Assembly (NCBI GenBank): GCA_003577005.1 | Contig: QEUW01000084.1 | Location: forward strand, 1-29,667 | Source of the DNA: Chloroflexota bacterium | Lineage (GTDB): Bacteria > Chloroflexota > Anaerolineae > Caldilineales > Caldilineaceae | Direction: 5' to 3' | DNA: 29,667 nucleotides | Part shown: positions 16,977-24,739 of the stretch, piece by piece | Position numbering within the stretch: the stretch's first letter is position 1 | Layout: every line of letters starts with the position of its first letter | Made by a program: the position numbers and the translations under genes | The notes under the pieces: generated by a model | Told to the model about the DNA's origin: nothing | The model's database searches: none | The model's input: only the letters and a program-made list of their open reading frames with translations

Positions 16977-17594
16977 ATGATGCCAGAATCTCAGGAAGTG
17001 CGCTTAGATGCGGTGGTGACCCCTAACCCGCCGGCCTGGTGGCAGAGCGAGCGAGCAAAACGGTGGCTGGGGGTGGCGATCATCATCGCCATCACCGTGG
17101 CCAGCTTTTGGCTGGCGCTGAACCCCGAAGTAGTCAGCCGGTTGGGCAACTGGGGCTACGTGGGGGCCTTTTTTATTAGCCTGATCGCCAGCGCCACGAT
17201 CGTCTTGCCGGCGCCCGGTCTGGCCATTATCATTGCGATGGGTTCGGCGCTAGACCCCGTACTGCTGGGCACCGTCGCCGGTGTTGGCAGCGCCTTTGGC
17301 GAACTGAGCGGCTACATTGCCGGCGCCACTGGCCGTGCATTTATCCCCGCCACCCAGCGCCATCGCTTCGATTACCTTGAACAATTGACCCGCAAATATG
17401 GCGCGCCTTTGTTGGGCCTGCTCGCCGCGTTGCCCTTCCCCCTCTTCGACTTTGCCGGAATTGTGGCCGGCATTACGCGCATGAATATCCTCTCTTTTTT
17501 GATTGCAGTAGCAACGGGCAAGAGCATTAAATATATTATCCTGATCTTGGTCGGCGCTGGTTCGCTTCAGTTCTTGTTGCGTTTTTTCAACTGA
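16977..17594 (+). CDS. VTT/DedA-like (SNARE-associated) membrane protein
   Basis: A 205-residue integral membrane protein. A helix at ~30–45 is followed by the VTT domain: GNWGYVGAFFISLIAS, the glycine-rich VLPAPGLAIIIAMGSAL re-entrant region, GELSGYIAGATGR with the conserved Glu/Gly pattern, and LLAALPFPLFDFAGIVAG. DedA/VTT proteins act in lipid scrambling or flipping and membrane homeostasis; the particular substrate is not visible. The start is ATG ATG at 16977–16982 without an obvious Shine-Dalgarno, so either ATG is possible. Confidence 0.87.
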   Translation: MMPESQEVRLDAVVTPNPPAWWQSERAKRWLGVAIIIAITVASFWLALNPEVVSRLGNWGYVGAFFISLIASATIVLPAPGLAIIIAMGSALDPVLLGTVAGVGSAFGELSGYIAGATGRAFIPATQRHRFDYLEQLTRKYGAPLLGLLAALPFPLFDFAGIVAGITRMNILSFLIAVATGKSIKYIILILVGAGSLQFLLRFFN

Positions 17595-17810
17595 TTGTAC
17601 ATCTACGGTGATGCTAGCGGAACAAAGCGTATAAGCGCACCGTCTCATTGATGCTGTACGGTTGTCTCGTGGCCGGTGCGTTGCGCTTTGCGGAAGTGAC
17701 GCACTGCTTTGTGCGTTCATCCTTCACACCGGGTGCTGCGCATCTGGAAGCCAACCGTGTGTAAAAACCAAAATCAACCCTAATTGACCCCGGATGGAGG
17801 AACGGCTCCT
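17595..17810. other. Intergenic region with a possible degenerate repeat copy
   Basis: A 216-bp gap. GGTGCGTTGC at about 17684 and GCATCTGGA at about 17740 recall the dispersed repeat at 15310–15395, but the spacing differs, so a third copy is only possible. CGCAC/GTGCG arms at ~17710–17725 form a small hairpin. No gene is seen. Confidence 0.3.
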
Positions 17811-20800
17811 ATGTATGCCAGGCTGCGGCAGTTGCCGCTCAAACGAGGTTATGCGCTGGTTGCGCTGATTTTGATATTCTCTTTATTGCTGCCGCTCGTA
17901 TGGCCAGGCGCAAAGCCCGGACCGGTGGAGGCAAAGATGCTACGCCAAGTCGTTTCTACTGCTGACAGCGAACCGCTACCCCCGATGCCGGGCAACGGGG
18001 GTAGCGGCTTGCAGATCACCCTGAGCGAAGGCTCGCAACAACTGACAGCCACCGAAACGATCACTGTGGCGCCGGCCACACCTCTCTCCGACGCCGAAAC
18101 GCAGGCTCTGCTTGACCGTCTGCCGCCGTTGACTACCGAGATCACCGATACACAAGAGTTCCGCCTGCCCGAGGAGCCGTTACCTCCCCCACGCCCCGGC
18201 GTGACGATTGCCGAAACCTTCCCGCCTACCCAGACCGCCCCTGCCCCCGAACCGGTGGAAGGCGGCCCCCTGGAGGTGGTCCGCTATGCGCCGGAAGGGG
18301 AGATCACCATTGCTCCCTTCCTCAACGTCACCTTCAACCAGCCTATGGTTCCTCTGGGCACGCTGGAGCAACTGAGCGCCGAAGCGGTGCCGGTACAGCT
18401 TATCCCCGAATTGCCGGGGACCTGGCGCTGGCTGGGCACCAAGACGCTCAACTTTGAGTACCAGCCCGGCGACCTCGACATCGACCGCTTTCCCAAAGCC
18501 ACCATATACACGGCCACCGTGCCGGCGGGCACTCGCTCCGCCACCGGCAGCGAACTGGCCGAGGATGTCACCTGGACCTTCCGCACACCGCCGCCGGCGC
18601 TCGAATACACCTACCCTACCGGTGGGCCACAGCCGACGGACCCGCTCCTCTTTATTCGCTTCGACCAGGCGATCCAACCCGATGCGGTGCTGGAAACCAT
18701 CACCGTCACCGCCGGGGGCCGGACCTACCCAATCCGGCTGGCGAACCAGGAGGAACTGGCCGCTGTGCGCCAGGTACAGAACCTGATCGCCAACAGCCGC
18801 GAAGACCGCTGGATCGCTTTCCGCAGCGAGGAAGACTTTCCCAATGACACGACGGTCACAGTCAACGTCGGTCCAGGGACGCCCTCGGCAGAGGGGCCGT
18901 TGACCACAGAGACTGTGCAGTCCTATAGCTTTACCACCTATGCGCCGCTGCGCCTGGTCGAAGCGACATGCGGGTGGGGCAGTGAGTGCCCACCCTTGAG
19001 CCCCTTCTATCTGCGTTTCAACAACCCGCTTGCTGAAACGCTCTTCGACCCGGCGCTGGTGACCATCGAGCCGGAAGTTCCGGGGTTGGTGGTCAATGCC
19101 TACGGCAACACCATCGAGATCCGTGGCAACACGCAGGGCCGCACCACCTACACCGTCACGGTGCGCGGCGACCTGCAAGACCTCTTTGGCCAGACGCTGG
19201 GCCAGGATGAAACGCGCACCTTCCAGACCGGCCCGGCCAATCGCTTCCTCGGTGGCCCCAACAGCAACTTTGTCACACTTGATCCGTCGTCCACCCGGCC
19301 CGTCTTCTCGATCTATTCGATCAACTACGACCGCTTGCGCGTCCGCATCTACCAGGTGACCCCGGATGACTGGCCGGCCTATCTCCGCTGGCAGAACGAG
19401 GAGAGCTACCGGGAGAACCCGGCCGACCCGCCTGGCCGGCAAATCTATTCCGAAGTGGTGCGCATCGAGACCGCCGATGATGCCCTGGTCGAGACCACCA
19501 TCGATCTGAGTGACTACTTGAGCGACGGTCGCGGTCACGTCATCGTCTGGGTTGATTACCCGGCCGGTCTACTTTCGTCGCTCTTTGGCGGTCGCGATTA
19601 CAACCGCATCGTCGCCTGGGTGCAGAGTACGCAGATCGGGTTGGATGCGATTGTGGATCGCAACCAGTTGTTCGGTTGGGCCACTCGCCTCACCGACGGC
19701 GCACCGCTGGCCGGTATCGAACTGGCGTTGGCCGGAGCGGATCAACAGGCCACAACGGGCGAAGATGGGATAGCCCGCTTTGACCTCACCAGCCGCGGCG
19801 CCTATGCGCTGGTCGGCCGGTCGGGCAACGATGTGGCGCTGCTGCCGAGCCATATGTACTACTATTATGGCGGTGAAGAGAGCGGCTGGCGACAACAACC
19901 GGCGCAGGACCAGTTGCGCTGGTTTGTCTTCGACGACCGCCAGATGTACCGGCCCGGCGAGGAGGTCCACCTCAAGGGTTGGCTGCGGCTCTACGAAGAC
20001 CGCGCCGACGGCGACATTGCGCTGGCTGCCGACGCGCCCAGCGCCATTCAGTACACCGTAAGCGACCCGCAGGGCAACCAGATTGCCCAAGGCGCAGCCG
20101 ATGTCAATGACCTGGGCGGCTTTGATTTTGCCTTCACCGTGCCCGAAAATGCCAACCTCGGCTATGCCAGCATCTATTTCAGCGCGCGCGGGGCGGGCAA
20201 CTACGGCGGGATCGATACCTATCACAGCTTCCAGATCCAGGAATTCCGCCGGCCTGAATTTGCCGTCACGGTTCGCAACGAAGACAAAGGCCCCTTCTTT
20301 GTCGGTGACGAAACCACACTCTCCGTCAATGCGCAGTACTTTGCCGGCGGTCCGCTGCCCAACGCCGAGACAAATTGGACAGTCAATACGTCGCCCAGCA
20401 GCTATGCGCCGCCCAACTGGCCCGACTTTACCTTTGGGAAGTGGACGCCATGGTGGCACTTTGGCTTTGGCTATGCCTCGGAGATGGCCTACGGCCCGCC
20501 TGCGGCTGGATCTGGTGGGGGCGCATCCGTCACCTATCAGTCTCGTACCGACGCCACGGGTACGCACTATCTGCGTATTCACTTTGTTGACCTCACCGAC
20601 CCGCGCCCCTACAGCGTCTTCGCCGAGGGCCGGGTGATGGATGTGAACCGGCAGGCGTGGGCAGCCTCCACCAGCCTGCTGGTCCACCCCTCTACGCTCT
20701 ATGTGGGGATGCGCAGCACCACCTACTTTGTCGAGCAGGGCCAACCGCTGGAGATCGAGCTGATCGTTACCGATGTGGATGGTAACGCTATTGCCGGTGT

Positions 20801-21347
20801 GCCTATATCCATGCATGCGGCCCGGCTCGAATGGAAGTATAGCGGCGGTCGCTGGCAAGAGACAGAGGCAGACCCACAAGAGTGCATGGTCGAGTCGGCC
20901 GGGGAGCCGGTCAGTTGTACGTTTAACACCGACGTGGGCGGCGAATATCGTATCTCTGCCACGGTAGAGGACAGCGAAGGGCGGCCCAACGTTAGCGAAT
21001 TCCAGCGTTGGGTGAGCGGCGGCCAGCGGCCGTCCGTGCAACGGGTGCAACAGGAGGAAGTGACGCTCATCCCCGATCAGGAGAGCTACCAGCCGGGCGA
21101 TGTAGCCCACCTTCTGGTGCAGTCACCCTTTAGCCCGATATTCTTTCGACCCAACGCTTTACCATCGATGATGGCACCTTCACGCTGGAAATTCCCATCG
21201 AAGATGCCCACATCCCCAATCTCACCGTCCAGGTCGATCTCAACGGCAGCGCGCCCCGTAGCGATGCACAGGGCGCACCGTTGGCCGATGTCCCGCCGCG
21301 GCCAGCCTACGCCACCGGGCGCATCGATCTGCCCATTCCGCCGTTGA
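17811..21347 (+). CDS. Alpha-2-macroglobulin family protein, N-terminal part (frame broken near 21137)
   Basis: The reading begins at ATG 17811 (GGAGG 10 nt upstream) with a signal or anchor helix (GYALVALILIFSLLLPLVW). Several Ig-like domains follow (NVTFNQPM, TWTFRTPPP, FIRFDQAIQP, FYLRFNNPL), then the family's MG domain hallmark DDRQMYRPGEEVHLKGW (~residues 705–722) and QESYQPGDVAHLLVQSP (~1089–1105). After about residue 1108 homology stops, and the last ~70 codons to 21347 read out of frame. The intact family is one protein of ~1,600–2,000 residues with the thioester near the C-terminus, so this is the front ~1,100 residues of a gene whose rest continues in another frame. Bacterial members trap proteases at the cell envelope. 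No pbpC neighbour, common in proteobacteria, is present. Confidence 0.9.
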   Translation: MYARLRQLPLKRGYALVALILIFSLLLPLVWPGAKPGPVEAKMLRQVVSTADSEPLPPMPGNGGSGLQITLSEGSQQLTATETITVAPATPLSDAETQALLDRLPPLTTEITDTQEFRLPEEPLPPPRPGVTIAETFPPTQTAPAPEPVEGGPLEVVRYAPEGEITIAPFLNVTFNQPMVPLGTLEQLSAEAVPVQLIPELPGTWRWLGTKTLNFEYQPGDLDIDRFPKATIYTATVPAGTRSATGSELAEDVTWTFRTPPPALEYTYPTGGPQPTDPLLFIRFDQAIQPDAVLETITVTAGGRTYPIRLANQEELAAVRQVQNLIANSREDRWIAFRSEEDFPNDTTVTVNVGPGTPSAEGPLTTETVQSYSFTTYAPLRLVEATCGWGSECPPLSPFYLRFNNPLAETLFDPALVTIEPEVPGLVVNAYGNTIEIRGNTQGRTTYTVTVRGDLQDLFGQTLGQDETRTFQTGPANRFLGGPNSNFVTLDPSSTRPVFSIYSINYDRLRVRIYQVTPDDWPAYLRWQNEESYRENPADPPGRQIYSEVVRIETADDALVETTIDLSDYLSDGRGHVIVWVDYPAGLLSSLFGGRDYNRIVAWVQSTQIGLDAIVDRNQLFGWATRLTDGAPLAGIELALAGADQQATTGEDGIARFDLTSRGAYALVGRSGNDVALLPSHMYYYYGGEESGWRQQPAQDQLRWFVFDDRQMYRPGEEVHLKGWLRLYEDRADGDIALAADAPSAIQYTVSDPQGNQIAQGAADVNDLGGFDFAFTVPENANLGYASIYFSARGAGNYGGIDTYHSFQIQEFRRPEFAVTVRNEDKGPFFVGDETTLSVNAQYFAGGPLPNAETNWTVNTSPSSYAPPNWPDFTFGKWTPWWHFGFGYASEMAYGPPAAGSGGGASVTYQSRTDATGTHYLRIHFVDLTDPRPYSVFAEGRVMDVNRQAWAASTSLLVHPSTLYVGMRSTTYFVEQGQPLEIELIVTDVDGNAIAGVPISMHAARLEWKYSGGRWQETEADPQECMVESAGEPVSCTFNTDVGGEYRISATVEDSEGRPNVSEFQRWVSGGQRPSVQRVQQEEVTLIPDQESYQPGDVAHLLVQSPFSPIFFRPNALPSMMAPSRWKFPSKMPTSPISPSRSISTAARPVAMHRAHRWPMSRRGQPTPPGASICPFRR

Positions 21348-23968
21348 GCCGCAAGCTGGCGGTGACGGTCGAGCCGGAGGCGACAGCGCTCGAACCTGGG
21401 GCCGAAACCGCCCTCGACCTGGTCGTCACCGACGCCGAGGGCGAGCCGGTAGAGAACGCTGAACTGGCCGTGGTGGTCGTCGATGAGGCAATCCTGGCGC
21501 TGACCAACTATATGCTGGCCGACCCGGTGGCGGCCTTCTACTCGCCGCGCTACTCATACGTATCGGCGAGCTACGGGCGCGGCAGCATCATCCTTGCCAC
21601 GCCGGAACAACTGGCCGAAGGCGTAGCGACTGCCGCCCAAGAAGGGGCCATGCGCAGCCTGAGCATGGATGCAGCAGCGGCCGGGGCCCCGGCACCGACG
21701 GCATCGCCAGCGGCTGCGCCCATGGCCTTTGCCGAAGAGGCCCCGGCGGAAGCAGCCGCAGAGCCTGGTGCGCCCATCACCATTCGCACCGACTTCAACC
21801 CGTTGGCAACCTTTGCCCCGGCCGTGCGCACCGACGCCGAAGGCCGCGCCCGGGTCGAATACAAGTTGCCCGACAACCTGACTCGCTACCGGGTCATGGT
21901 GGTCGCCGTGGCCGAGGGCAAGTACTTTGGCAGCAGCGAGAGCAACATTACCGCCCGGCTGCCGCTCATGGTGCGCCCGTCGGCTCCCCGCTTCCTCAAC
22001 TTTGGCGACCGCTTCGAGCTGCCCGTCGTCGTGCAGAACCAGACCGATGAGGCGCTGGAAGTTCAAGTCGCGGTGCGGGCCAGCAATTTGCAGTCAGCGG
22101 AGCTTGAGGGAAGTGAGGGAACTGGGGAAACCGGCGAATTGGCGAGCGGGCAGTTGGTGAGTGTCCCGGCCAACGACCGGGTCGAGGTACGCTTCCCGGT
22201 GGCGACGACCAATGCCGGAACGGTACGAGCGCAGGTTGCGGCTGCGGCGGGCACTTTTGCCGACGCCGCCAGCATCGAGTTGCCGGTCTACACCCCGGCG
22301 ACCACCGAAGCCTTTGCCGTCTACGGCGTTGTCGATGAAGGTGCGATTGCCCAGCCAGTCGCGCAGCCGGAGAATGTCTTCCCGCAGTTTGGCGGGTTGG
22401 AGATCAGCACGTCGTCCACGGCGCTCCAGGCGCTCACTGATGCCGTGCTCTATCTGGTGAGCTATCGCTTTGAATGTTCGGAGCAACTGGCCTCGCGCAT
22501 CCTTGCGGTGGCGGCGCTGCGCGATGTACTGACGGCGTTCGAGGCCGAAGGGCTGCCGGCACCAGCAGAGATGGAGAAAGCCGTTGCGCGGGACATCGAG
22601 CGGCTGCGTACCCTGCAAAACGACAACGGCGGCTGGCCCATCTGGGAGCGGGGCGATGAGTCGGTGCCCTACTACAGCATCCATGTGACCCATGCGCTGC
22701 AACGGGCCAGACTCAAAGGCTTTGAAGTGCCAGAAGAGACGCTCAGCCGGGCGCTCGACCATCTGCGCAACATCGAAGCCTATTATCCCTCCTATTACAG
22801 CGAGATGACCCGCCACAGCCTCAGCGCCTACGCCCTCTATGTGCGCCAGCTCATGGGTGATGTGGATACAGGTAAGGCTCGAGACCTGCTCAACCAATAT
22901 CCGCTGGAAGAGCAGTCGTTGGAGGCCATCGCCTGGATCTGGCAGGTACTGAGCGATGACCCGGCCTCCACGGCTGAAGTCGAGGCGATCCGCCGCCATG
23001 TCAACAACCGGGCGGTAGAGACAGCAGGCATGGCCAATTTCACCACCTCGTACGGCGAACAGGCCTATCTGCTGCTCCACTCCAACCGGCGCACCGATGG
23101 CATCGTGCTCGATGCGCTCATCAACGACCAACCCGAGAGCGACTTGATCCCCAAGGTCGTTGCGGGGTTGCTCGCCCACAAAACCGCCGGTCGCTGGAAC
23201 AACACGCAGGAGAATGTCTTTATCCTGCTGGCGTTGGACCGCTACTTCAATACCTTTGAGACCCAGACGCCCGACTTCGTGGCCCGCATCTGGCTCGGCG
23301 ACACCTACGCTGCCGACCACGAGTTCCGCGGGCGCACCACCGAAACTCGCCAGACACTCATTCCAATGAGCTATCTCGTCGAAGAGGAGCAGTCCCCGGT
23401 CTCCGGTCTCCAGTCTCTGGTCATTGACAAGGACGGTGACGGCCGGCTCTACTACCGCCTCGGTCTGCGCTACGCTCCCACCGGCCTCGACCTGCCACCG
23501 CTCGACATGGGTTTTGTCGTGCAGCGCACCTACGAACCGGTGGACAATCCCGACGATGTGACGCTAGACGAAAACGGCGTCTGGCGCATCCGGGCCGGGG
23601 CGCGGGTGCGGGTGCGCATCAACATGGTGGCGGAGAACCGCCGCTATCATGTGGCGCTGGTGGACCCGCTGCCCGCCGGGCTGGAGATTATCAACCCGGC
23701 GCTGGCTACATCCGAACGGCTGCCGTCCGACCCCAACGCCCGGCCCACCGGCTGGTGGTGGTGGCGCCAGTGGTACCAACACCAGAACCTGCGCGACGAA
23801 CGCGCCGAGGCCTTTACCACGCTGTTGTGGGATGGCGTCTATGAGTATACTTACGTGGCGCGCGCTACAACTCCAGGCGAATTCGTTGTGCCGCCAGCCA
23901 AGGCCGAGGAGATGTATTCGCCCGAAGTCTTTGGGCGAAGCGCAGTCGATCGGGTTGTAGTGGAGTGA
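21137..23968 (+). CDS. Alpha-2-macroglobulin family protein, C-terminal part with thioester
   Basis: This frame carries on the protein from about 21137 (ILSTQRFTIDDGTFTLEIP); its first possible start is only TTG 21281 with no Shine-Dalgarno, so it is a continuation, not an independent gene. It contains the A2M domain (ELAVVVVDEAILALTNY), an Ala/Pro-rich stretch (~21660–21780) placed like a bait region, the conserved RFLNFGDRFELPVVV, and the thioester motif CSEQ (22475–22486). The complement-like helical domain (GRWNNTQENVFILLAL) and C-terminal receptor-like beta domain complete the protein at 23968. Between VQSPFSP in the first frame and ILSTQ here, roughly ten residues expected from the family are missing. 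A 7-bp repeat array (23392–23419) encodes SPVSGLQSL in frame. Confidence 0.9.
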   Translation, partial: DILSTQRFTIDDGTFTLEIPIEDAHIPNLTVQVDLNGSAPRSDAQGAPLADVPPRPAYATGRIDLPIPPLSRKLAVTVEPEATALEPGAETALDLVVTDAEGEPVENAELAVVVVDEAILALTNYMLADPVAAFYSPRYSYVSASYGRGSIILATPEQLAEGVATAAQEGAMRSLSMDAAAAGAPAPTASPAAAPMAFAEEAPAEAAAEPGAPITIRTDFNPLATFAPAVRTDAEGRARVEYKLPDNLTRYRVMVVAVAEGKYFGSSESNITARLPLMVRPSAPRFLNFGDRFELPVVVQNQTDEALEVQVAVRASNLQSAELEGSEGTGETGELASGQLVSVPANDRVEVRFPVATTNAGTVRAQVAAAAGTFADAASIELPVYTPATTEAFAVYGVVDEGAIAQPVAQPENVFPQFGGLEISTSSTALQALTDAVLYLVSYRFECSEQLASRILAVAALRDVLTAFEAEGLPAPAEMEKAVARDIERLRTLQNDNGGWPIWERGDESVPYYSIHVTHALQRARLKGFEVPEETLSRALDHLRNIEAYYPSYYSEMTRHSLSAYALYVRQLMGDVDTGKARDLLNQYPLEEQSLEAIAWIWQVLSDDPASTAEVEAIRRHVNNRAVETAGMANFTTSYGEQAYLLLHSNRRTDGIVLDALINDQPESDLIPKVVAGLLAHKTAGRWNNTQENVFILLALDRYFNTFETQTPDFVARIWLGDTYAADHEFRGRTTETRQTLIPMSYLVEEEQSPVSGLQSLVIDKDGDGRLYYRLGLRYAPTGLDLPPLDMGFVVQRTYEPVDNPDDVTLDENGVWRIRAGARVRVRINMVAENRRYHVALVDPLPAGLEIINPALATSERLPSDPNARPTGWWWWRQWYQHQNLRDERAEAFTTLLWDGVYEYTYVARATTPGEFVVPPAKAEEMYSPEVFGRSAVDRVVVE
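23392..23419 (+). repeat. Heptanucleotide array inside the alpha-2-macroglobulin gene
   Basis: Units GTCCCCG, GTCTCCG, GTCTCCA, GTCTCTG, the same family as those at 11153 and 12228. It is translated in frame in a probable surface loop. Confidence 0.75.
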
Positions 23969-23986
23969 GATAGCAGAATCCTGGCA

Positions 23987-24019
23987 AGGTGACAGTCACT
24001 TTTGAAGTGACTGTCACCT
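23987..24019. terminator. Perfect hairpin between convergent genes
   Basis: Arms AGGTGACAGTCACTT (23987–24001) and their exact reverse complement (24005–24019) enclose a 3-nt loop. It lies 18 bp after the alpha-2-macroglobulin stop and includes the stop codon of the convergent GNAT gene. No clear T run follows on either side, so a bidirectional terminator is likely but not certain. Confidence 0.65.
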
Positions 24020-24520
24020 CTCCTGGCGCCTGGATTGGGGGAACTCGCCTACGAGCACCGTAAACGTTTGCGCCTGTTCACCGCGGCTGACAAAGGTCTG
24101 CACGGCGCGAAAGCCGAGTCGCTCGAACATACGGCGCGAACGCCCGTTGAACACGGCCACCGTGGCGCGAAACCGTGATACCCCAAACTGTTCTTGCGCA
24201 AAGTGCAGGATCGCGCTCAGAAAAGAGGCCCCAAACCCCTGCCCCGTCAGATCAGGCCGCAGACCCAACCCAATGTCCAGCGCATCCAGCGTATAGTCAC
24301 CACCTGGCACCTGCGCATCCTCGCCAAAGCTGCAAAACCCTACGAGCACCCCATCCTCATCCACGACGCTGTGGAACTGGTTGCGCGGGTCAAGAAAATA
24401 GCGCAGGTCCTCCTGTTCATTCGCCCCGGCCAGGTTGTAGAGGGCATACGGTTCGGGATAGCGCCAGGTACGCAGGGTACTAGCGTCGTTTTTGGTGATA
24501 GGGTGGACGAAATAGTGCAT
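24014..24520 (-). CDS. GNAT-family N-acetyltransferase
   Basis: A 168-residue single-domain acetyltransferase from ATG 24520 (MHYFVHPITKNDA). TWRYPEPYALYNL near the N-terminus resembles the RimJ/RimL-like branch. Motif A is clear: LGLRPDLTGQGFGASFL, containing the acetyl-CoA-binding Q-x-x-G-x-G/A-type loop. RFRATVAVFNGRSRRMFERLGF is the typical N-R-x-x-x-x-x-E-x-x-G-F segment. The longer GTG start at 24553 would add 11 residues read antisense from a PIN-toxin remnant, so I prefer 24520. The acceptor substrate is unknown. Confidence 0.9.
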   Translation of the reverse strand: MHYFVHPITKNDASTLRTWRYPEPYALYNLAGANEQEDLRYFLDPRNQFHSVVDEDGVLVGFCSFGEDAQVPGGDYTLDALDIGLGLRPDLTGQGFGASFLSAILHFAQEQFGVSRFRATVAVFNGRSRRMFERLGFRAVQTFVSRGEQAQTFTVLVGEFPQSRRQER

Positions 24521-24670
24521 CTTATTGCCGCACTGCGTGAACGGTGCGACCACTTTCTAACTTTCAACACCCGCCATTTTCGCCCGCAGGATACCCGGCT
24601 TCGGGTGCAACGGCCAGGTGAATTCCTCAGCACGATCCGAACGATGCTCACCCAGATAAGAGCTGTGTAA
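24503..24670 (+). pseudogene. Truncated PIN-domain (VapC-like) toxin remnant
   Basis: The plus strand reads DEIVHLIAALRERCDHFLTF, then NTRHF, RLRVQRPGEFL, and stops at 24668–24670. This is the last third of a VapC-type PIN domain: the third acidic residue (D of DEIVH), the CDHFLTFN strand with the fourth acidic position changed to Asn, and the terminal Gly/Arg-V-x-x-P-x-E-F segment. The catalytic first two-thirds and any antitoxin are absent. The remnant's left end overlaps the first codons of the GNAT gene on the other strand. Confidence 0.6.
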
Positions 24671-24739
24671 GCTATCTCCGCACACCCCCTAACGGGTAGG
24701 GCAGGAAGAGCGTAGGCGGCAGTTGGGTGCGACTCCTTG

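Noticed and set aside
22104..22131. Possible further heptad array (GAGGGAA, GTGAGGG, AACTGGG)
   Set aside because: The units are too dissimilar to separate from ordinary coding sequence.
18180..23320. Long minus-strand frames of 452, 513 and 408 codons across the alpha-2-macroglobulin gene
   Set aside because: They are antisense to clear alpha-2-macroglobulin domains and read as His/Arg/Asp-rich shadow sequence.
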